This document shows positions 19,594-28,157 of a stretch of 30,110 nt of DNA, piece after piece. The DNA lies in the IMG/VR virus record IMGVR_UViG_3300030329_001142, positions 1-30,110 of that record, one strand, 5' to 3'. The notes under the pieces were generated by a model that was not told the DNA's origin, did not search any database, and worked only from the letters and a program-made list of their open reading frames with translations. Every line of letters begins with the position of its first letter. Positions within the stretch are counted from its first letter, which is position 1. The position numbers were made by a program, and so were the translations under genes. The DNA is from a virus.

Positions 19594-21533
19594 TATTTGT
19601 TTTGCTTTCGCGCTCGTTCATTAGTCGGATCGTCTCCGACAATTGAATTATAAATTTCACTCCACCAAGACTCGTCTTTAACCTTGGGGTCGTCGTTGGC
19701 CGTGTTAACTTGTTGTTTGTTTAAATTTTTTGTTTCAACAAAAGTACGCAATACATCAAGTCTAATTTCCATGTCGTAAAGCTGCCGAATTGTTATGCGC
19801 TCTGCTTTAGACATGCGTTTTATTTGCCTATCCTTTACTTCTCCTTCGAATTGCTTTTGTCGTAATTCAGAAGGTTGTAATTGATCTTTTGGGCCTGGTT
19901 GCACATCGCCTTCGGGCAACTTTCCTTCTGCCAACTGTTGCCAGGCATTTTGTGCCGCTGCAATTCTCTCAGGTGTTAATTTCCTTACGTCGTTAGAAGT
20001 GATGTTATAAATGGAAAAAACGCCGGGTTGTCCGTCCGCCCCTGGTCGAGGCGGAAACAATAACTCCAGCATCTTAGGGTCTAACCCCCTAGCCGTTTGA
20101 AAAACTAAATCCTTTTTTTTCTTTGTGAATAAAAATAACGATTTGTAATAAGCTTCTTGCGGCCTAGTGTCGTTTGTTACTAATTGATTGTAATGTTCTA
20201 CTGCCATGGTTTCTGCTAAATTTATTACGTCGCTTTTACCTGCAGGTCTATATGTCCCAGCAGGTGATAAAGTTTGAGTAAGTAACTTTTTGTATTTTTT
20301 TTGCTCTTGGAATATAGGCTCGTTTTTTTCTGCGTTCTTAATTGTTTTTAAAATATAATCACGGGCTTTTATTCCAATTTCGTCGTCATTAAATGCTTCG
20401 ACGGTTCGTTCACGATGATAAGCTAAATCACCTAAATCGACTGAATTATAAATATCTTGTAAAATTTCATCTGTGAAAGCGGTATTATAAATTGCGTCAC
20501 GCCCCTCAAGTGCCTTCATAAGTTTTTGGTAACCCAGGGGTTTAATTTTTCTTTCGTCGAGAGCTTTTTTAAGGTTTGCTGGTGTAACGACTTTCCGTAT
20601 TGCAGGGTCCGTTCTCTGCGCTATAATTCGAGTCATTAAGCCATCAGTGACTCTTTTGCGCGTTTCTATGACTTCTGCTTTTTCTCTTTTTATTTTCTTA
20701 TCCGCTACGGCAAGTAATTTGTCAGATTGCACCCTGGCTTGCTTGAACAATTCGTTTTGAATTTTTCCGCTTTTGGCCTTGCCAATCGTTTTTTCTACCA
20801 AAGATAAAATTGGATCGTTGGCTATTAACTTTGCCAAACCGTTTGGCGTTTGTATTATTTCCGTTGAACCATTTATCAACGCCATCGCCCGGTCTTCAAA
20901 TATTCTTTCAGCAGCAACTTTTTTGGTAGTTTTAATTTTACTAGAGCCAAGCAGCATTTGGGTTTCTGGGCTATTCAAAATACCCACCCTACCTTCACCA
21001 CCAAATATATTTTGGACTGCTCTTAACGCTTGAACGGCAGGTGTTGCCGGATTACTCGCCGCAAATACATTTCCATCTACTTCAGTTGTAATCCTGTTTT
21101 CATTAAATTTTAAAATTCTGGGATCATTTTTAGTTCTAAAACTAGATAGACTTGTTCGCCACGCTGTCTCCGCAGTTGGCCTAAACAATGCTTTTGATCT
21201 TTTGCTTGTAAGGGCTTTGCCGTTTAAGTGCTTACTGTAGGCATTCTTAAACCTTTTTTCGGCTTCCTCATCTGCTTTGCCTGGATCATTGCTTTTTAAC
21301 AAATCACGAGAAATATTTGTGAGCTCGTCATTTAAAGCAGTTGCTGCGTTATGCGCTTCAGTCTTTGCTGCAAGCTCCGCTTTCTCATAAGCCCATTTTT
21401 GGACAGCATCGCCAACCTGCGCTACGGCCTGACCAGGGGCCATCCATGCAGCGGTATTTACACTTATATTGCTAACCGCCCCGGCTGGCTTCGCGGAACG
21501 CTCAATCTGGCGTTTGTATAAAGGGATTTTCAT
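19593..21533 (-). CDS. internal virion/ejection protein, helical
   Basis: 646 residues, mostly long charged helices with coiled-coil character (QKWAYEKAELAAKTEAHNAA; KQARVQSDKLLAVADKKIKR). The very start (MKIPLYKRQIERSAKPAGAV) is the usual beginning of the second core protein in podoviruses with this gene order. It sits between the small gp14-like core protein and the 994-residue protein. Likely part of the core or ejection channel, like T7 gp15. No enzymatic motif is seen. It adjoins the previous stop without a gap. Confidence 0.75.
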   Translation of the reverse strand: MKIPLYKRQIERSAKPAGAVSNISVNTAAWMAPGQAVAQVGDAVQKWAYEKAELAAKTEAHNAATALNDELTNISRDLLKSNDPGKADEEAEKRFKNAYSKHLNGKALTSKRSKALFRPTAETAWRTSLSSFRTKNDPRILKFNENRITTEVDGNVFAASNPATPAVQALRAVQNIFGGEGRVGILNSPETQMLLGSSKIKTTKKVAAERIFEDRAMALINGSTEIIQTPNGLAKLIANDPILSLVEKTIGKAKSGKIQNELFKQARVQSDKLLAVADKKIKREKAEVIETRKRVTDGLMTRIIAQRTDPAIRKVVTPANLKKALDERKIKPLGYQKLMKALEGRDAIYNTAFTDEILQDIYNSVDLGDLAYHRERTVEAFNDDEIGIKARDYILKTIKNAEKNEPIFQEQKKYKKLLTQTLSPAGTYRPAGKSDVINLAETMAVEHYNQLVTNDTRPQEAYYKSLFLFTKKKKDLVFQTARGLDPKMLELLFPPRPGADGQPGVFSIYNITSNDVRKLTPERIAAAQNAWQQLAEGKLPEGDVQPGPKDQLQPSELRQKQFEGEVKDRQIKRMSKAERITIRQLYDMEIRLDVLRTFVETKNLNKQQVNTANDDPKVKDESWWSEIYNSIVGDDPTNERARKQNK

Positions 21534-22013
21534 TTATGAATACCTTGACGCTTTTGAAAGCCCGGTAATTAACGAGCTGCCAGCTTTAAGATAAGAAGCA
21601 CTGGCTTGCATCCGGCCTTCGTAGGCCGAAAGGTTACCTTGCAGCCGCATCATCTGTGCCTTTTCATCAAGGCTTCGCTCGCCAAGCTCAGCATTATAAA
21701 ATGCCGTGGCGATATCCTCGTCAGCCCTTTGCGCATTCTCCATGAGAATACGAAGGCCCGTGCCTGTATCTGTTCGCACACCACTTTTTGACAGTGCCAT
21801 ACGGGTTGTGCCTTGTGTGGCAGAAATCTGTTCGCGAAAGCGAACAATATCTTCGCCTGTTTTGTGGTGCCTAACGAGTTTTTCTTGCTCAACAACTTTA
21901 GCATTACGCTCTTGGACTTGCTGACGATAACGCCCGGCGGCCTTTGCAGCTTTTCCGGCTTTAACCTGCCCAGCAGCAGACATGATTGACCCTGCGGCCA
22001 TTGCTGGATTCAT
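21534..22013 (-). CDS. small internal virion protein (T7 gp14-like)
   Basis: 159 residues, Ala-rich and helical. The N-terminal MNPAMAAGSIMSAAGQVKAG is membrane-prone, and the middle (REQISATQGTTRMALSKSGV and RTDTGTGLRILMENAQRADE) is the recognisable block of podoviral internal core proteins. T7 gp14 forms a pore in the outer membrane during DNA ejection, and the same role is likely here. The start overlaps the stop of the GNAT-like gene as TAATG. Confidence 0.75.
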   Translation of the reverse strand: MNPAMAAGSIMSAAGQVKAGKAAKAAGRYRQQVQERNAKVVEQEKLVRHHKTGEDIVRFREQISATQGTTRMALSKSGVRTDTGTGLRILMENAQRADEDIATAFYNAELGERSLDEKAQMMRLQGNLSAYEGRMQASASYLKAGSSLITGLSKASRYS

Positions 22014-22456
22014 TATCTCACCTTTGCATAGCGATAAAAATCTTCGCCATCCTTGCTGTATTTTTTCATTAAGCCCTCATTCTCCCAGCCCAAAAATTCA
22101 ATGAACTTTTGAGCCTCGTTCCAGTCCGCTTTGACCACGCATTGCAGACGATGGATGTTGTTATCTTCGATCATCCGATCTAGCTCACGGCGTACAGATC
22201 GAATGGCGGCAAACCTGTTGTTGTGAAGTCTCCAGCCGCCCAAAAACCAGCCCTCAAAAACCCCATCCCAGACTTTGACCAAGCCAGCCGATCCGACTAA
22301 ATGACCATTCTCAACACCGCTGAAGCCCATGCCTTTTTTGGTAAATGACCGTGCCCAATCTTTCCAGGTAGTGTCATTATATTGCGGTGCGTTTTTGTTC
22401 AGCCCGTCTGCAATCAGCTCGTCAGCATGTGCAACCTGAAATGGAATAAGTCTCAT
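22013..22456 (-). CDS. GNAT-like protein in the T7 gp13 position
   Basis: 147 residues. The pattern of an N-terminal MRLIPFQVAHADELIADGL, a central VENGHLVGSAGLVKVWDGVF strand pair and a C-terminal NEAQKFIEFLGWENEGLMKK fits the Gcn5-related acetyltransferase fold seen in gp13-family phage proteins. The acetyl-CoA P-loop (Q/R-x2-G-x-G/A) is not clear, so it may be a non-catalytic structural copy. Lying between tail tubular B and the gp14-like gene, it fits an assembly factor or minor internal protein. ATGA and TAATG overlaps couple it on both sides. Confidence 0.65.
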   Translation of the reverse strand: MRLIPFQVAHADELIADGLNKNAPQYNDTTWKDWARSFTKKGMGFSGVENGHLVGSAGLVKVWDGVFEGWFLGGWRLHNNRFAAIRSVRRELDRMIEDNNIHRLQCVVKADWNEAQKFIEFLGWENEGLMKKYSKDGEDFYRYAKVR

Positions 22457-24960
22457 TCGTCGAAGGTGATTAACCTTGGATAGATTGCCAAAACTGTCAT
22501 CGGCAAAACTTGATCTTGCTGCACGACCACAAAACCATCGGTATCAAAGGCACCATCAAATTCAACCGACTTGTCGCCCGTATATAAAGGCACAGGCTGG
22601 TTCATTTCATCGGCTGATGATCGAAATGGAATGACATCCGTTTGCGTGGTCGCACTGCCGACCTTGGCACCAACGCTACGATAGAACCTGACCGTCACAT
22701 CATGGATGCGTTTGATCTTGCCCTGTGCCGTCCCGTCCTGGGCTCCTTTTTCCACCCTCATCGTTTTCAGCGTCGATGTAAAACCAAGACCGACATGAGC
22801 GTAGGTTGTGGGGCGGTCTAATGTTATGGCAGCAGAGCTCACCGTCTTGTCAGGATGCGTTGAGCCATCGGTCATAATCTTGACCGTTTGTCCCTCAAGG
22901 TGTGTCAAACCAGACAGTGATATTGCCGCTTGTGTCACCACTGAACCACTGGTGCTGGCAAGGGCTGCTGTACCATGTGCTCCACGGGTGCACCCGGTCA
23001 ACGTATGTGTACTTTTGCCAGTGTAAGTAATGAACTCAGGTCCAATTTTTATAATACCGCTCGAAGCAAATGAACCGCCATCTACCAGGACAATGCTGGT
23101 AGCTGAGTTGCTGTGATCTTGTGCGGCAGTTGACGCGACACCCGTATAGCTCAGACCACTATCAACAAAGAAAGCATCTTGAACATTTGAACCAAAGTCC
23201 ATCAGATTTAAATATTCTATGTAGCGTTTAGTCGCACCGCCTATAGTGCGCTTAACGACAATGTATGTTTGATCTTCGTCAAGGTCGCCAGGCACTGTCG
23301 CAACATTTTCAACAATGCCATAGGCGTATGTGCCTGTCGCAAAGCTTGAATGTACGCCGGTAAACGTGCCGCCTAATTTATGACGGTGCCAGGCAACGAC
23401 CTCTTCTTCGCGGCGGTACGTCATCCCGCAAAAGGTTCCATCATCTAAGACAGCCCAGATAATATTGTCCGGCTCCTGCATTGCGGCGATTTCGTTAATA
23501 CCTGTTTCAGTTATGTGCTCTGCAAGTATCGTCAGGTCAGGTGCCTGATAACTGTCGGAATCAAAGTTGTATGTCAGCTCGCGGAGTTTCCGCTTTGCCC
23601 GTTGCACAAATAGTGTCGCGTTGCCGGATTGTATGGGCTGAATGTCGGCAGACCCATAAGAAGCCTGTCGTTTAATTTGAATATTTGTAGGGGTTAACGC
23701 CTGGTCAGACGCACCAGCGCGAACTGCAAATTCCCCGCCAGATGTGCCGACAACCAAAGAACGATTGCTGGCAAGATACCGAATGATATTCACCTGATTT
23801 GAGCCAATGGTATAGATCATCGCCTCAGCGTCATTGACCCCATCTTGAAAATTATCAAAGTCACCTGATTGGCTAAAGAACAATGTCTGTGGCTGTGTAG
23901 ACGTTGCCGCATAAACAAGCCGTTCCTCATAAAAACTGACTGTTGATGGATAGCCCGTTGTTGGCGAAAACGCCCCCAAACTCCAACTCGTACTTGCGAT
24001 TAATTTTCCTACCAGGGTAATCGTATTGCTGGCCGACTCTGCTGCTACGTCATCTGAAGGTGACAAGAGCATGGTGTCATCGGTGACAGAGACGACAAGA
24101 TAATCTTTGTTGTTTCCGCTTGTGCCAGCCCCACTCGCCGTGATCGTCATATTGTTGCTAAAGCCCTGCGTCTTGAACGCCTTGGCTGAGTCTACCAACC
24201 TGTCATTGTGTTCGAGCCCAGTACTGTCCGGGTCGCCTTCGTGAAAGCTGATCGTATTGCTGGCATACGTTGGCAGCAGCTCCGACAAACCATCTTCGCG
24301 TTCCTGCGTCAGAGCGGTCACCGTGGTCGCATTCGTATATGCGGTTATCTTTGCGTACCCCTCATGGAGTTTAATCAAACGCCCGACATCTGTAGATGCA
24401 AACAAATCAGCACTTGCCGTAACGGTAACACTGCCTGATCGTGCGCTAGCCACTAAAGTTGTGGCAGTCAGGTTAGGGTCTTGCATCGGGCCACGAGTGA
24501 ACACAACATCGGTCAATGTCCAGGCGGTGTGGCTTGTTCTTGTAATTTTACGAGGCGGGTGATCCGGGTGAACCACATACATTACGTCTGCCGATTGTGC
24601 GAACTTTAGACCACCAAGCTGCGCCGTCGTATAGGTAGTCGTCACCTCGACGGGCGAACCCCCGCTGCTGACAACGCCACCATCGCGCATAATCCTAAAA
24701 TAATTATTTCCAAACTCCAGCACGTAAGTTTGCGTGACGTTAAATTCAAAGCTAATTAACCGAACCGCAGCCGCACTCGATTTAACTTCCGCAACGAAAA
24801 TTGATCCCGGTCTGCGAGCGGCACCGCCATGCGGATGCACCAACATATTTTCAAGCGTGGCACAGCCATTAAAATATTTACTAACGTCTGTCCGACCTTC
24901 AAGCCGTGGCGACAGTTCGCCGGCAGTAAAGTTACTTAGTGCGGCGGCAGCTTTTGCCAT
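22453..24960 (-). CDS. tail tubular protein B-like / tail nozzle protein
   Basis: 835 residues. The N-terminus LSNFTAGELSPRLEGRTDVS, then KYFNGCATLENMLVHPHGGA and RRPGS, is the hallmark of the large podoviral tail tube/nozzle proteins equivalent to T7 gp12. The rest is beta-rich with insertions, including an Ig- or hub-like segment near GSFASSGIIKIGPEFITYTG. It forms the distal tube attached to the gatekeeper encoded next door (gap of 3 bases). The end overlaps the gp13-like gene as ATGA. Confidence 0.85.
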   Translation of the reverse strand: MAKAAAALSNFTAGELSPRLEGRTDVSKYFNGCATLENMLVHPHGGAARRPGSIFVAEVKSSAAAVRLISFEFNVTQTYVLEFGNNYFRIMRDGGVVSSGGSPVEVTTTYTTAQLGGLKFAQSADVMYVVHPDHPPRKITRTSHTAWTLTDVVFTRGPMQDPNLTATTLVASARSGSVTVTASADLFASTDVGRLIKLHEGYAKITAYTNATTVTALTQEREDGLSELLPTYASNTISFHEGDPDSTGLEHNDRLVDSAKAFKTQGFSNNMTITASGAGTSGNNKDYLVVSVTDDTMLLSPSDDVAAESASNTITLVGKLIASTSWSLGAFSPTTGYPSTVSFYEERLVYAATSTQPQTLFFSQSGDFDNFQDGVNDAEAMIYTIGSNQVNIIRYLASNRSLVVGTSGGEFAVRAGASDQALTPTNIQIKRQASYGSADIQPIQSGNATLFVQRAKRKLRELTYNFDSDSYQAPDLTILAEHITETGINEIAAMQEPDNIIWAVLDDGTFCGMTYRREEEVVAWHRHKLGGTFTGVHSSFATGTYAYGIVENVATVPGDLDEDQTYIVVKRTIGGATKRYIEYLNLMDFGSNVQDAFFVDSGLSYTGVASTAAQDHSNSATSIVLVDGGSFASSGIIKIGPEFITYTGKSTHTLTGCTRGAHGTAALASTSGSVVTQAAISLSGLTHLEGQTVKIMTDGSTHPDKTVSSAAITLDRPTTYAHVGLGFTSTLKTMRVEKGAQDGTAQGKIKRIHDVTVRFYRSVGAKVGSATTQTDVIPFRSSADEMNQPVPLYTGDKSVEFDGAFDTDGFVVVQQDQVLPMTVLAIYPRLITFDE

Positions 24961-24963
24961 CTA

Positions 24964-25548
24964 TCAGAACCTCGATGAAATAAAGGTGTTGGCTTCAATG
25001 CTGCCGTAGTCAGCAACCTGATCCATCGACCCCGGCATACCTTCTGTCGCGTCTACGAACCTGGCTTCTTTAAGTTTCATCTCATACATCTGAAACATAT
25101 TGGTGCTTAACGCTGATGAGGCGACCAATGGGTAGGCCATTTCAGCCGCCAGCCTCTGTGCCAGGGCATCTTCCAACAGACGGTCATATTCGTTTGGGTC
25201 TGTAATACGAGCGATATAAACAAGATTAAACGTACTATCGTTGGTCACAATCTTGCGGCCTTCGACCTTAAATATTGAGTCGAGGTACTGCTCCTGCAAA
25301 ACGCGCAAACAATCTGATGGCAGGGTGTAAGCATAAGAATATTCAAATGCCGGGGCCACAGTATCAGCGGATAGCTCCACTCGCTTGATCAGACAATTCC
25401 AGGGGTGAGCCCTGAACACTGAATCGCGGGTGGGCTCATATCGTTGGTTGCACAATCGTGCAGACTTGCTGTCCTCAGTGAGTGAAATAATATTAGACGC
25501 ACCAATCATGTTTAGTGCGGTATTGCAGATATCGACTTCTGAAGACAT
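24964..25548 (-). CDS. tail tubular protein A-like (T7 gp11 family)
   Basis: 194 residues. EVDICNTALNMIGASNIISL, RYEPTRDSVFRAHPWNCLIK and YSYAYTLPSDCLRVL are the conserved blocks of the gp11/tail adaptor family. It connects portal to the tail nozzle. AGGA lies 8 bases before the ATG. It is the first gene after the terminator at 25562-25590. Confidence 0.9.
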   Translation of the reverse strand: MSSEVDICNTALNMIGASNIISLTEDSKSARLCNQRYEPTRDSVFRAHPWNCLIKRVELSADTVAPAFEYSYAYTLPSDCLRVLQEQYLDSIFKVEGRKIVTNDSTFNLVYIARITDPNEYDRLLEDALAQRLAAEMAYPLVASSALSTNMFQMYEMKLKEARFVDATEGMPGSMDQVADYGSIEANTFISSRF

Positions 25549-25561
25549 TTAATATTCCTAT

Positions 25562-25590
25562 AAAAAGGGGGACAGCCGAAACTGCCCCCC
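25562..25590 (-). terminator. strong intrinsic terminator after the capsid/decoration genes
   Basis: On the minus strand GGGGGGCAG, loop TTTCGG, CTGTCCCCC (nine pairs with one G-T), followed by five T. It lies between the decoration-like protein stop (25598) and the tail adaptor gene, so it should make capsid transcripts more abundant than tail transcripts. Confidence 0.85.
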
Positions 25591-25597
25591 ATATCGT

Positions 25598-26077
25598 TTA
25601 AGAAACGACGTAGTGGATGATGAAGGATAGATCGCCTTCAGTCCCACCAGCGGCAGCCATCGTGATGGCTATGTAGTAATAACCTCCACCATCGCTGCTT
25701 GCGCCAGCAAGCTCCCACATTTTTTTACCAACACCATTAATGTTGGCAGCTTCGTGTCTCACGTCAGTCATCGCACCAGCGTCAGCAACGGTTGTGCCGA
25801 AGAGGTCTTCGTCCACAACAGTTCCATCAGTTTCGTAGATACCGACGTTAAACGTGTTACTCCCACCCAACGTATCTGAACCGACAAAGATGTGCGGGAC
25901 AGTTGCGTTTGATGGAATCGGAGCAAGCATCAAGATGTCATTGTCATCTGAATCACCCGCCGCAACCACGATAGTCCCTTGAGCTACACGCATCACGCCA
26001 TGTAGCAAAGCGACATCATTTGCAGCCATCGGGTCGGCTTCAAAATTGGTGACTAATGTTGAATTAGCAGTACCCAT
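25598..26077 (-). CDS. capsid decoration/head-fibre-like protein
   Basis: 159 residues, rich in Gly, Ala, Asp and Val, strand-forming and without charge clusters: GTIVVAAGDSDDNDILMLAP, IFVGSDTLGGSNTFNVGIYE, GGYYYIAITMAAAGG. This composition and the place directly after the major capsid gene fit a decoration or head-fibre protein. A strong GGGAGG stands 8 bases upstream, so it should be abundant. No specific family recognised. Confidence 0.65.
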   Translation of the reverse strand: MGTANSTLVTNFEADPMAANDVALLHGVMRVAQGTIVVAAGDSDDNDILMLAPIPSNATVPHIFVGSDTLGGSNTFNVGIYETDGTVVDEDLFGTTVADAGAMTDVRHEAANINGVGKKMWELAGASSDGGGYYYIAITMAAAGGTEGDLSFIIHYVVS

Positions 26078-26090
26078 TTTTCAATCCTCC

Positions 26091-26954
26091 CTATGCCGAT
26101 TCATCACAGGAAATTTCAACTACCTTAGCTTCTTCCATGCGACAACTGCCGAAAGTGGCTGAGTAGAAAACCTGTGTTGAGTAGGATTTATCGGAACGTT
26201 CATCAATCTTGGCGACAACATCTTTGCCGACCGCCAATTTGATTCCGTCTTCGGCCCACGCAAAACATTTACGAATGTTTGACGCAACAGAAAGACGGGT
26301 ACTTGTGATGAACTTGAATCCCATGAACGTATCAATGTCACCTTGTACAAGAGCTTTTACACTGTTGTAGTCAGATGACGTGACTTGCGTTACGCCCAAG
26401 AGAGCTTCGATCTGCGCTGGCCCGACTACGATATATCGTTTGATGCTAGGATCAACGGAACCGTTGTCGAGTATCTTCTTTGCAGACAGTAGTTTTGCCA
26501 AGGTTAGATCAGCAGAGCCGTGGGCTATTTGCTGGCCTGATCCTATGGCGGTTGAAGTTGCACCAGCCTTGCCAGTTTTGGCAGTGCCAGTAGCAGCAGT
26601 GATGATCGCGTCATCCATCGCACGACCCATTGCAGCGGCTGCTGCACGAGCGTAGGTGGAAGTCGGATCAATCAGCATTCTGACTTTATCAGCGTCGTCG
26701 ATAAGGTCAGCCCATTCGTAGGTGTCTATTGTCACCATCCGTCTGGAATGAGGAGTTTCCATAAGTGGAGTATCCCCGTGGCGGGTCGTTCTCTTCTGCG
26801 CCGCAGTTGAACCAACCTGGTCGAAAAATGCTTTTTCGCCCGTGACTGACTCTTCTGAAACACAAGACCGCAACAGACTGCCCATCTGTTGTGAAAGCAA
26901 TTGTACATTGCTAGAGAACTGGTTCACGAAAGCAGTTGAGACTTGTGTGCTCAT
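26091..26954 (-). CDS. major capsid protein
   Basis: 287 residues. Position after scaffold and before decoration, the strong GGAGG 8 bases from the start, and the sequence plan (VSTAFVNQFSSNVQLLSQQM start; VTIDTYEWADLIDDADKVRM; ARAAAAAMGRAMDDAIITAA; SIKRYIVVGPAQIEALLGV) agree with podoviral HK97-fold coat proteins of T7-like or related groups. The long leader (26955-27078) contains hairpins that may stabilise the mRNA. Confidence 0.85.
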   Translation of the reverse strand: MSTQVSTAFVNQFSSNVQLLSQQMGSLLRSCVSEESVTGEKAFFDQVGSTAAQKRTTRHGDTPLMETPHSRRMVTIDTYEWADLIDDADKVRMLIDPTSTYARAAAAAMGRAMDDAIITAATGTAKTGKAGATSTAIGSGQQIAHGSADLTLAKLLSAKKILDNGSVDPSIKRYIVVGPAQIEALLGVTQVTSSDYNSVKALVQGDIDTFMGFKFITSTRLSVASNIRKCFAWAEDGIKLAVGKDVVAKIDERSDKSYSTQVFYSATFGSCRMEEAKVVEISCDESA

Positions 26955-26967
26955 GTGCTTGTCCTCC

Positions 26968-27013
26968 GATCAAGGGTTAAAATTGATCGAAGAGCTACCC
27001 GTCAGGATGACGG
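26968..27013 (-). other. hairpins in the capsid mRNA leader
   Basis: GATCAA (26968-26973) pairs with TTGATC (26983-26988), and CCGTCA (26999-27004) pairs with TGACGG (27008-27013, 3-base loop). Neither is followed by T on the minus strand, so they are unlikely terminators. They precede the strong capsid ribosome binding site and may protect or space it. Confidence 0.5.
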
Positions 27014-27078
27014 ACTTTTCTTGCGTTTAACGTCTGCCAGGACGACGGCACTTTACCGTAAGCAGAAGGGCCTTGCGG

Positions 27079-27921
27079 TTATCCTTCTTCTTCGGGAATT
27101 AACATTTCCCCAAACTTTAATGCCTCCTGAACATACCAATCGTGCTCAGGATGGCGAACATCCCAATAGGGTGATCCTTGTTTTCTGATCTCCGCTAGTT
27201 TTTGCTGTGCCTCATCGGGTGCCATGACACCAGCACCTTTCGGGCCAGCGATTGAGTCTTCACCAATTTTTTCGCGGATGTAATCCCCGACATTTGCAAA
27301 CAGTTTTATAATGTCGGGGTGATCCCCGAACTTAACGCCATCAGCCGTTGTCAGGTCAGCCAGGTCTTCATCTGCAAAGTTCATCAAGACGCCTTTTGCG
27401 CCAGCGACTTTGTTTTCAAAAGCACGACCCCACTCACGTTTGAGTGCCAGGTCTGCTTCAGTGCGTCTGCTTTCAAGCTCAGCGTTACTCGTTTCGGCAT
27501 GGCTGCCCATGCGTTCTTCGTATTCATTAAGAAGGTTTTGAGCTTGTGAACTGTTTAACCCGATTTTATGAGCCGTTGACTTGAACCAATCAAGCGTATC
27601 CGCATCCGCAGCTTCACTAGCTTCAAGCTTGTAGTCGCCGGATGTTTCGGGACGGCCCAGCTTATTATAAACCGCCGACCAATCATCGTCCGTTGCCCAC
27701 TTCCCCGGTACGGGAATTTTATCTGATCCGATCATGCTTTCAGCATGAACAAAACCTTTAGCTAAGGAGCCAACATCTTTAATTGTTTCCAGAGATTTAT
27801 GTCCTCTGATTTCTTCTGGAAGACTGTCCTTCCATGAAGTTTCTTGCACTGCCGTTGTTTCAACAGACGGTGCTTGTCCAGCGTCTGCTGGGGCTTCCGC
27901 TACCTGCGCTTCTTCAGCCAT
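27079..27921 (-). CDS. capsid scaffolding protein
   Basis: 280 residues, acidic, Ala/Glu-rich with a disordered N-terminus (AEEAQVAEAPADAGQAP). The IPVPGKWATDDDWSAVYNKL block followed by GRPETSGDYKLE is the well-known signature of podoviral head assembly scaffolds. The C-terminal part is helical and ends with a charged tail, where coat binding usually lies. It directs procapsid assembly and leaves before or during packaging. Placed between portal-side genes and capsid as expected. GAGGACA is upstream of ATG 27921. Confidence 0.85.
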   Translation of the reverse strand: MAEEAQVAEAPADAGQAPSVETTAVQETSWKDSLPEEIRGHKSLETIKDVGSLAKGFVHAESMIGSDKIPVPGKWATDDDWSAVYNKLGRPETSGDYKLEASEAADADTLDWFKSTAHKIGLNSSQAQNLLNEYEERMGSHAETSNAELESRRTEADLALKREWGRAFENKVAGAKGVLMNFADEDLADLTTADGVKFGDHPDIIKLFANVGDYIREKIGEDSIAGPKGAGVMAPDEAQQKLAEIRKQGSPYWDVRHPEHDWYVQEALKFGEMLIPEEEG

Positions 27922-27923
27922 AA

Positions 27924-28157
27924 CTAATTGTCCTCGTCAGTTGTTTCCTGTTGTGGTGGTGGATCATCCGACAGCATGTTAATCAAAAACAACGCAGCCC
28001 ATCGCTGACCGTCCTTGAATGCCATCTCGTGTGTACTTTCACCGCTGAAGACAGGTGCAAAAAGATGACACCTTTTTTGCAAATCGTTCATCACGATCTG
28101 GCCTTCTTCTGATGAAAATACGAGCTTGTAGTTTGCCTTTAAGTCATCTGGGGTCAC
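27924..28157 (-). CDS. Bbp19-like small phage protein
   Basis: 77 residues, GTG start at 28155-28157 overlapping the portal stop as GTGA, with GAGG close upstream. The pattern VFSSEEGQIVMNDLQKRCHL, then FKDGQRWAALFLINML, matches the small Bbp19-type phage domain often found between portal and scaffold genes. Function unknown, possibly an assembly cofactor. Confidence 0.75.
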   Translation of the reverse strand: MTPDDLKANYKLVFSSEEGQIVMNDLQKRCHLFAPVFSGESTHEMAFKDGQRWAALFLINMLSDDPPPQQETTDEDN

